DNA from: Acidimicrobiia bacterium
Lineage (GTDB): Bacteria > Actinomycetota > Acidimicrobiia > Acidimicrobiales > Ilumatobacteraceae
Length of the DNA: 8,082 nt
Assembly (NCBI GenBank): GCA_013821025.1
Contig: JACDHN010000105.1
Coordinates: forward strand, 1 to 8,082
Direction: 5' to 3'
A program made the position numbers and the translations under genes. The notes beneath the pieces were generated by a model. That model saw only the letters and a list, made by a program, of their open reading frames with translations, was not told the DNA's origin and did no database searches. Numbering within the stretch: the first letter of the stretch is position 1; the number at the start of each line of letters is the position of its first letter. Positions 1-4,032 of this stretch are shown here, in pieces.

Positions 1-147
1 AACGCCACCGCGACCTTCGACGAGGGCAGCAGCCACACGATCGTCCGGTTCAACGGCCGCAAGGTCACACTCGTAGGACGTCACAACGAGATCCCGGAAT
101 GGACAGCACGAGGCGCCCTGCGCGACGCCGAGAGATGGGAGCCATGA
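1..147 (+). CDS. hicA: HicA-family mRNA interferase toxin, C-terminal part (5' truncated by window)
   Basis: Frame 1 is open from the first base and ends at TGA 145-147, giving 48 residues; the start lies outside the window. The visible part has the HicA double-stranded-RNA-binding-like pattern: a Gly-Ser-Ser-His segment (His at visible residue 12) in the place of the family's catalytic GSH motif, then a basic beta hairpin with RKVTLVGRH and the IPEWTARGAL tail that resembles the usual 'E(I/L)..GTLR.ILR' ending. HicA proteins cut mRNA and are neutralised by HicB. The hicB gene follows after a single base, the usual toxin-antitoxin order for this family. The N-terminal strand cannot be judged. 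The identity rests on the visible pattern and the partner gene. Confidence 0.72.
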   Translation, partial: NATATFDEGSSHTIVRFNGRKVTLVGRHNEIPEWTARGALRDAERWEP

Positions 148-148
148 C

Positions 149-580
149 ATGGCCAAGTCAGCAGCTACGGCGTCGAGCCGGTACCGCGTGCGAGCGATCC
201 GCTCCGGGGACTGGTGGGCAATCGAGTTCCCCGACGTCGACGACCGCATCCATAGCCAGGCCCGCCGTCTCGAACAGGTGCCCGCAATGGCCGCCGACGC
301 CATCACGATGTGGTACGCCGACGAAGACGAACGTCGCGTGTCGCCCGACGACATCGACGTGCAAGCGGTGCTCCCAGATGAGCTCGAGGAAGTATTGCGC
401 CGAGCCCGCCTCGAACGGGAACACGCCACCGCCGCAGCCGCCACCGCCGCCGCAGCATTCAGTGACGCCGTCACCGCTGTGACGAACGCAGGACTACCAA
501 CCCGCGACGCCGGCCACCTGCTGGGTGTCTCCCACCAGTACGCAGCCAAAGTGGGCGCCGCAGCAAAGGCGCGAACCTGA
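149..580 (+). CDS. hicB: HicB-family antitoxin
   Basis: This encodes 143 residues. Residues 11-50 form the partial RNase-H-like HicB fold: YRVRAIRSGDWWAIEFPDVD, then a segment recalling the family's 'H(T/S)QGR.L.E' element, here IHSQARRLEQ. Residues about 75-105 are a charged, Ala-rich helix. Residues about 114-138 (AGLPTRDAGHLLGVSHQYAA) are a helix-turn-helix of the kind that ends long HicB proteins and binds the hicAB operator. The ATG at 149 is preceded by GGGAG (137-141) with a 7-nt spacer, and hicA stops one base before the space, so the pair is co-transcribed and probably translationally coupled. The role is to neutralise HicA and autorepress the operon (family knowledge). Its place near an att-like scar suggests it stabilises a mobile element. 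Confidence 0.85.
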   Translation: MAKSAATASSRYRVRAIRSGDWWAIEFPDVDDRIHSQARRLEQVPAMAADAITMWYADEDERRVSPDDIDVQAVLPDELEEVLRRARLEREHATAAAATAAAAFSDAVTAVTNAGLPTRDAGHLLGVSHQYAAKVGAAAKART

Positions 581-581
581 A

Positions 582-602
582 CCACGCTCACCGTGGCCAC
601 GG
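582..602 (+). terminator. Hairpin just after hicB (weak terminator candidate)
   Basis: CCACG (582-586) and CGTGG (592-596) can pair across a 5-nt loop, and 591-602 (CCGTGGCCACGG) is itself a perfect 12-bp palindrome. It begins 2 nt after the hicB stop. There is no T-run, so a classical intrinsic terminator is not shown; a role as a protein site is equally possible. Confidence 0.3.
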
Positions 603-767
603 CATCATCGGCCGGGCGCACTCGGCGAGCATGTCGACGAGGTGCTGCCGATGCTGGTCGGACAACCTGACGGCACGAGGCTCGAGGCCATCCGAGCACA
701 GGATGTCGACCAAGCGACGCCGCTCGATCGGCTCGTCTGAATCACTCCGGCCAAACCCCGTGCGGGG

Positions 768-800
768 CGCCGGATGTATCGGAAATGTATCGATCCGGCG
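768..800. repeat. Inverted repeat enclosing two direct octamers
   Basis: Arms CGCCGGAT (768-775) and ATCCGGCG (793-800) are perfect inverted repeats. Between and overlapping them, ATGTATCG occurs twice (774-781 and 785-792) with an 11-bp period, about one helical turn. The site is 111 bp to the left of the tRNA-derived scar, on the presumed element side. Tandem short direct repeats at this distance from a core are what arm-type binding sites of tyrosine integrases look like; an operator for an unseen regulator is an alternative. Confidence 0.5.
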
Positions 801-910
801 TGCACCGGGCCGTGTTGCCAAGTCCGCTCCCGTCCGTCCATTCGGCATCATCCCTGCTCAACGGCATCGGACAGCACGAGGCGGCATCAGCCGAACGGCC
901 GCCAGCCAGA

Positions 911-952
911 TTTGGGAGCAGGAGGCCGCGGGTTCGAATCCCGCCTCCCCGA
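911..952 (+). other. tRNA-Pro(UGG) 3' fragment: probable attR attachment site
   Basis: These bases read as the 3' part of a tRNA: anticodon loop TTTGGGA (911-917, anticodon TGG), 3' anticodon stem GCAGG (918-922), variable loop AGGCC (923-927), T stem GCGGG (928-932), T loop TTCGAAT (933-939), CCCGC (940-944), 3' acceptor strand CTCCCCG (945-951) and discriminator A (952). The closing G with A73 fits bacterial tRNA-Pro. Upstream bases cannot form the 5' anticodon stem, the D arm or the acceptor strand, so this is not a working tRNA. Fragments that start in the anticodon loop and end at the 3' end are typical duplicated cores left by integrases that use tRNA genes. The orientation puts the element to the left (with hicAB) and old chromosome to the right. 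The intact tRNA-Pro should lie at the far-left end of the element. Confidence 0.72.
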
Positions 953-968
953 CGCAAGGCAGCAGTCA
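950..968. repeat. att-flank repeat, copy A (pairs with 1359-1377)
   Basis: The 19 bases straddling the end of the tRNA fragment match 1359-1377 at 17 of 19 positions, including 13 consecutive identical bases (AAGGCAGCAGTCA, 956-968 and 1365-1377). In both places GGTTCGAA, the T-arm core, lies shortly upstream (931-938 and 1335-1342). Copy A is joined to a well-formed T arm; copy B is not. Confidence 0.5.
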
Positions 969-983
969 CCCCGACGGGGGCGC

Positions 984-1262
984 CTAGAACGTCTCGAGGT
1001 TGTGGGCCTCGAAAACCTCGGGCTCACCTGAGAGCTGGATGCCCGCCGCTTCAAGTTGCGGTCGTAGCTTCTCGCCGAACGCGCCGAGCTGCTCCTGCGA
1101 CTCCCAGATCTCGCTCACGCGTACGTCCTGCTCGTCGCCGAAACAGACGTGAATCAGGCAACCCTCTGGGGGCCAATCGCCGGACTGTTGGAGCGCGTCG
1201 TGAACGGTGTCGTATTGCTGCTTCGTCACGTTCGAGAGCGGGAAACGGACAACGATGCTCAT
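984..1262 (-). CDS. Antibiotic-biosynthesis-monooxygenase-like / dimeric alpha-beta-barrel protein
   Basis: This encodes 92 residues with the layout of a single ferredoxin-like half-barrel. There is a first strand (MSIVVRFPL), a helix from about 12 to 28, a strand with GCLIHVCFGDEQDVRVSEIW, then the hallmark 'W.S.E.l..F...l.P.l...GI' stretch (WESQEQLGAFGEKLRPQLEAAGI, broken here only for reading) and a last strand with an E-P-E-V-F ending. The family includes small haem-degrading or quinol-oxidising enzymes, but many members have no known substrate, and no catalytic residue can be named here. The ATG at 1262 has GGGGAGG (1268-1274 on the opposite strand) 5 nt upstream, a strong ribosome binding site. 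It stands alone, starting 31 bp beyond the tRNA fragment, and is probably the first resident chromosomal gene beside the element. Confidence 0.75.
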   Translation of the reverse strand: MSIVVRFPLSNVTKQQYDTVHDALQQSGDWPPEGCLIHVCFGDEQDVRVSEIWESQEQLGAFGEKLRPQLEAAGIQLSGEPEVFEAHNLETF

Positions 1263-1593
1263 GGAGGCCTCCCCAGGGTCGCGGTCGCAACGACTCTACT
1301 CTCTACAACCGGCAAGGCCACCCGTCCGCCCTCCGGTTCGAACGCCATCTCGCTAGGGCGACCGAAGGCAGCAGTCAGCCCTCAGAATCGAGCCAGACGG
1401 CAAAGCTCCCCGATGAGCAACTCGGGAGCGTCTTCCGATCGTGCTCGGATGGCCTGAAGCCCATCGACGAACGAGCTTGCCGAATGGGGAACGAGAACCA
1501 CGAACACTGATCGATCCGCGGATACGTGGTTTCGTAGTAAGCGTCGCAGAACTGTCGCCAAATTTTCGGGCGAACTGCGCTTCTTCAGATTGA
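1263..1593. other. Region without an intact gene; contains an out-of-frame ORF tail (-)
   Basis: I see no complete gene here. On the minus strand, the frame ending at the TGA at 1382-1384 is open back to beyond 1593 and reads fluently (LKKRSSPENLATVLRRLLRN, then RSVFVVLVPHSASSF and SEDAPELLIGELCRLARF). It has no ATG/GTG start with a ribosome binding site after the stop of the exported protein upstream. It becomes continuous with that protein if one copy of the 8-bp tandem repeat at 1598-1613 is removed. Its codon use is less G/C-biased than its neighbours (TTA and CTA leucines occur), which fits a decaying or non-coding stretch. The 1263-1380 part holds only the upstream region of the alpha/beta-barrel gene and repeat copy B. 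Confidence 0.4.
1359..1377. repeat. att-flank repeat, copy B
   Basis: Degenerate partner of 950-968 (17 of 19 identical). The preceding bases 1335-1358 contain GGTTCGAA but cannot fold as a T arm, so if this is an older attachment scar it has decayed. Together the copies bracket the small alpha/beta-barrel gene. Confidence 0.45.
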
Positions 1594-2013
1594 TTACGAG
1601 TTCGCGAGTTCGCCGTCTGGTGTCAGCACGACTTCCGCGTGATAGCAGGTCGGGCCGCAATCCGGGCCGTTGGGCTGAATTTTTTTGAGCACGAAATCCC
1701 TCGACGCGTCGACAATCGCCGTACCGTCGGAACTGGTGATCTCGACGGTGACGGTCACGGACTCCTCATCTTCGAAGGAGTGGTTGACCGAAACGACGTC
1801 GATTGCGCGCGCTCGAGACGGACGAATCTCGCAGACCTCGTCGACGCATACCGTGACCTCAGCGCCACTGTTCGGCTGCAACGCCCACGCTCCGAGATCG
1901 GCGTTGATGGTGCTGTCGCAACCCTCCTCGTCGCACGCAGTGACAACCGGACGTGGCCATCGCCCGAACGCCGCCGGAACACAGGCAACGACGACCGCAA
2001 GCCGAAGTCCCAT
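1594..2013 (-). CDS. Exported Cys-rich hypothetical protein, probably frameshift-truncated
   Basis: No family is recognised. This encodes 139 residues from ATG 2013 (GTG 2016 also possible). The first 18 residues are a short export signal: Arg at 4, then LAVVVACVPAAFG; VVAC at 8-11 could serve as a lipobox, although the hydrophobic run is short. The rest is acidic and beta-rich, with strands such as AEVTVCVDEVCEI and ESVTVTVEITSSDG, and has three close Cys pairs at 27/32, 56/61 and 119/123, pointing to a disulfide-stabilised extracytoplasmic beta domain. There is no Shine-Dalgarno; instead a GGGAAC-N17-CGTC promoter ends 9 nt before the ATG, so a leaderless mRNA is likely. It is divergent from the serpin and shares its promoter design, so the two are probably co-expressed. 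An 8-bp tandem duplication at 1598-1613 creates the stop; without it the protein would be 207 residues ending at 1382. Confidence 0.6.
   Translation of the reverse strand: MGLRLAVVVACVPAAFGRWPRPVVTACDEEGCDSTINADLGAWALQPNSGAEVTVCVDEVCEIRPSRARAIDVVSVNHSFEDEESVTVTVEITSSDGTAIVDASRDFVLKKIQPNGPDCGPTCYHAEVVLTPDGELANS
1598..1613. repeat. 8-bp tandem duplication that shifts a reading frame
   Basis: GAGTTCGC occurs twice in a row (1598-1605, 1606-1613), followed on the minus-strand side immediately by the TAA stop of the exported protein. Eight bases are not a multiple of three, so loss of one copy would change the ending from GELANS-stop to GELVINLKK and extend the frame to 1382. Slippage between two copies is a common route to reversible or decaying frameshifts. 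Confidence 0.6.
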
Positions 2014-2022
2014 CACCTGTTC

Positions 2023-2049
2023 GACGTACCAGAGGTCGCCCGGGTTCCC
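2023..2049 (-). promoter_or_regulatory. ECF-type promoter for the exported Cys-rich protein
   Basis: On the minus strand GGGAAC (2049-2044) is followed by 17 bases and CGTC (2026-2023), then 9 bases to ATG 2013. GGAAC plus CGTC/CGTT at 16-18 bp is the known pattern of many actinobacterial ECF promoters. The short distance to the ATG implies a leaderless transcript. Confidence 0.6.
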
Positions 2050-2078
2050 TGCCGACAGCCGTGCGAGAATGGCGTGGT

Positions 2079-2105
2079 GGGAACTGTTCGTGCACGCCCG
2101 GCGTC
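2079..2105 (+). promoter_or_regulatory. ECF-type promoter for the serpin gene
   Basis: GGGAAC (2079-2084), 17 bases, CGTC (2102-2105), then 9 bases to GTG 2115. This is the same arrangement, base for base in both boxes and in both spacings, as the divergent promoter at 2049-2023. It supports the GTG start, which has no Shine-Dalgarno, and suggests a leaderless mRNA. Confidence 0.65.
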
Positions 2106-2114
2106 CAAACAGTT

Positions 2115-3446
2115 GTGAGATCTCGATTCGTACTCTTGCCGGCGGCATTGTTGATCGCCGCGTGTGGTGGCGTTGATTCTCGAGACCCGACGCCCACCCA
2201 GAGCGTGCCGCCGAACACTCCGACCAGCGGGGACATCGTGCAGACGTCACCAACCAGCGCGGCGCCCGGACAGCCCGGACCATCCTCGCCACCGCCGTCC
2301 ACCGGCGAGTTGCCGGTGGAGGGGGTGAAGCGCGCACCGATCGACCGGCAAGCGCCGACTGACGCATTGGCGACCGGATTCAATGAGGCTGGGTTCGATC
2401 TGTTGCGTACGCAGCCCGACGGCGAGAATGCGGTGTTCTCGCCGTCCAGTGTCGGCCACGCCCTGCTCATGGCAAGCGCGGCGGCGGATCCGGAGACCAA
2501 AGAGGCGATCGATGAGGCGTTCGGGCTGCCTCGACGGTCACATGACGCTTGGAACGCTCTCGATCAGCGGATCGCTGCTGCGCAGGACAAGGACCTCACT
2601 GTCACCATCGCCGATCGGATCTGGCCTCGCATCGGCACCGAACCGGACCGGGCCTGGCTCGAGCTACTCGCCGCCCAACATGGTGCCGGCACCGAGCCGC
2701 TCGACCTCTCAGGTGAGCCCGACGCCAGCCGTCAGCGCATCAACAGCTGGGTCGACGAACAGACCCAAGGACTCATCCCAGACCTGCTGCCCCCAGACTT
2801 CATCGAACCCGACACGGTGCTGGTGCTCACCGACACCCTGTACTTCAAGGCCCGTTGGGCGACCCCGTTCGGCAAGTACGGGCCCATCACCGGGCCGTTC
2901 ACACGCCTCGACGGCAGCACCGTCGATGTCGAGTTCATGCAAGAACTCGAGCTCGGTGACCATCGCGGCAAGGGTGACGGCTACGTCGGTGCCGAGATCC
3001 CGTATGTGGGAGGCGAGTTCTCGATGCTGGTGATCGTGCCCGACGAGGGCCGCTTCGCCGAGATCCGCGACGGTCTCGACCAAGCATTCCTGGACAAGGT
3101 CGATGACACGTTCACCACCGGCCCGTATGAGCTGCGGCTCCCGGCCTGGAAGACGAACACCCAGATCGACCTCATCGGCTGGTTGAGCGACATCGGCGCA
3201 GCTCCAGGCAGCTATCCAGCCATCTCACCCGACGCCTTCCTCGGCGCAGCAGTGCATGGTTCCAACATCACCGTCGACGAGTGGGGCACCGTCGCTGCCG
3301 CCGCCACAGCCCTCGGATTCGAGGAGAGCGGCCCACCCGAGCCTGAATTGGTCGTTGCCGCGGATCAACCGTTCCTGTACCTCATCCGGCACCGCGAGAG
3401 CGGTCTCATCCTGTTCACCGGCCAAGTGATCGACCCGACGGACTGA
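2115..3446 (+). CDS. Lipoprotein serpin (serine protease inhibitor family)
   Basis: This encodes 443 residues from GTG 2115, chosen because it yields a proper lipoprotein signal (basic RSR, then FVLLPAALLIAAC, lipid Cys at 17) and sits 9 nt after the promoter. Residues 18-75 are a Pro/Ser/Thr-rich spacer that lifts the domain off the membrane. The serpin fold follows: NAVFSPSSV at 105-113, TDTLYFKARW ending at 248 (breach/sheet A), the hinge GTVAAAATA at 391-399 and the serpin signature VAADQPFLYLI at 414-424, with the usual ending G-Q-V-I-D-P-T. The small-residue hinge (Thr at P14, Ala at P12-P9) marks an inhibitory serpin. Aligning SGPPE (405-409) with SIPPE of alpha-1-antitrypsin puts Glu404 at P1; hinge counting gives Ser405. 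It should trap proteases at the cell surface. An ECF sigma gene follows 52 bp later with no visible terminator between. Confidence 0.9.
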   Translation: MRSRFVLLPAALLIAACGGVDSRDPTPTQSVPPNTPTSGDIVQTSPTSAAPGQPGPSSPPPSTGELPVEGVKRAPIDRQAPTDALATGFNEAGFDLLRTQPDGENAVFSPSSVGHALLMASAAADPETKEAIDEAFGLPRRSHDAWNALDQRIAAAQDKDLTVTIADRIWPRIGTEPDRAWLELLAAQHGAGTEPLDLSGEPDASRQRINSWVDEQTQGLIPDLLPPDFIEPDTVLVLTDTLYFKARWATPFGKYGPITGPFTRLDGSTVDVEFMQELELGDHRGKGDGYVGAEIPYVGGEFSMLVIVPDEGRFAEIRDGLDQAFLDKVDDTFTTGPYELRLPAWKTNTQIDLIGWLSDIGAAPGSYPAISPDAFLGAAVHGSNITVDEWGTVAAAATALGFEESGPPEPELVVAADQPFLYLIRHRESGLILFTGQVIDPTD

Positions 3447-3456
3447 ACCGAGGCGG
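3383..3456 (+). repeat. Direct repeat, copy 1 (serpin 3' end)
   Basis: The last 21 codons of the serpin, its stop and 10 bases beyond recur at 5547-5621 with about 70 of 75 aligned positions the same (four substitutions, one inserted base, by hand alignment). The two copies flank the first sigma/anti-sigma pair. Confidence 0.85.
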
Positions 3457-3498
3457 GTTCATGTCACACGACAAGTGCCGTTGAGCGAGTGACCTGAT

Positions 3499-4032
3499 GT
3501 GAGTTCGCTTGATGGCCTCGACAGCCCGACGGACGTGGACGCGAATACTGAGTCGTTCGAGCGGTTCGCGCAACACGAGTTCCGACCACTAATCGGTCTT
3601 GCCTACGCGCTCTGCGGCGACCGAGCGGTCGCACCGGAGCTTGCCCAGGAGGCGCTACTGGCCGCCTTTGCGCAGTGGGAAACCGTGAGGCATCTCGACA
3701 AACCCGAAGCCTGGGTCCGCCGTGTGCTGGTGAATCGGGCGACGTCGACGGTTCGGCGACGAATCATCGAGGCACGAGCGTTGGTACGCCTTCGCTCTCG
3801 CCCGGACATCGTGCCGATGGGCGAACCGAGCGCTGAGACCGAATGGCTGTGGTCCCACGTGCGGGGCCTCCCACGACGCCAGCGCCAGGTCGTTGCCCTG
3901 CACTACGTGGAACGGCTCACGCTCGAGGAGATCGCGGCGAGCCTGGAGATTTCCAAGGCCTCTGCCAACACCCATCTGAGGCGCGCTCGCGCCACATTGT
4001 CCCGTCGCATCAACAAGGAGGACCTGCAATGA
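3499..4032 (+). CDS. ECF RNA polymerase sigma factor (SigE-family type)
   Basis: This encodes 177 residues starting at GTG 3499. Region 2 spans about residues 20-90: FERFAQHEFRPLIGLAYALC, an acidic/hydrophobic helix with ELAQEALLAAFAQW, and PEAWVRRVLVNRATSTVRRR, the region 2.4-like segment that melts and reads the -10. Region 4 spans about 112-167: LPRRQRQVVALHYVERLTLE, then EEIAASLEISKASANTHLRR, the HTH that reads the -35. There is no extra C-terminal domain. The ATGA overlap with the next gene, a membrane protein, is the standard layout of an ECF sigma and its anti-sigma. A start with a weak ribosome binding site and the 52-bp gap to the serpin suggest it can be read from the serpin promoter, which would give positive feedback if this sigma reads GGGAAC-N17-CGTC; that last point is inference. 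Confidence 0.88.
   Translation: MSSLDGLDSPTDVDANTESFERFAQHEFRPLIGLAYALCGDRAVAPELAQEALLAAFAQWETVRHLDKPEAWVRRVLVNRATSTVRRRIIEARALVRLRSRPDIVPMGEPSAETEWLWSHVRGLPRRQRQVVALHYVERLTLEEIAASLEISKASANTHLRRARATLSRRINKEDLQ

Larger units (their letters stand above)
581..910. other. Gene-poor stretch between hicB and the tRNA-derived att scar
   Basis: No convincing gene is visible over these 330 bases. The only stretch with a strongly G/C-biased third position is a minus-strand frame (588-851, up to 87 codons) whose last 50 residues, from SDEPIERRRLVDIL onward, look protein-like; its 5' part runs through the paired repeats at 768-800 and has no clear ribosome binding site. It might be a small element gene or the eroded end of one, with its stop facing that of hicB 7 bases away. 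I do not call it as a gene. A 4-5-bp hairpin of C's and G's lies at 756-767. Confidence 0.4.

Noticed and set aside
99..482. Plus-strand 127-codon ORF over hicA/hicB
   Set aside because: Out-of-frame shadow of hicB with a Pro/Thr-rich tail.
1330..1375. Second tRNA or T arm around GGTTCGAA at 1335
   Set aside because: The flanking bases cannot pair as a T stem or acceptor stem; reported only as part of a degenerate repeat.
785..1510. Plus-strand 241-codon ORF across the tRNA fragment and the alpha/beta-barrel gene
   Set aside because: Arg-rich translation that runs through the att scar and opposite a gene with a strong ribosome binding site; no recognisable domain.
1953..2114. N-terminal extension of the serpin frame upstream of GTG 2115
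   Set aside because: It overlaps the divergent gene and its promoter, lacks a start with a ribosome binding site, and would bury the lipoprotein signal in the middle of the protein.
2014..2367. N-terminal extension of the minus-strand exported protein
   Set aside because: The extra 118 residues are Arg/Ser/Pro-rich out-of-frame translation of the serpin gene, and both promoters and the signal sequence favour ATG 2013.
1859..2500. Minus-strand 213-codon ORF over the serpin 5' end
   Set aside because: Shadow of the serpin and the exported protein in another frame; low-complexity composition and no family pattern.
2383..3033. Plus-strand 216-codon ORF inside the serpin
   Set aside because: Ser/Arg/Pro-rich shadow frame of a well-supported gene.
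3455..3482. GGGTTC-N18-CGTT as a separate promoter for the first sigma gene
   Set aside because: The -35 box departs from GGGAAC at two bases and the spacer differs from the two clear promoters; read-through from the serpin is simpler.
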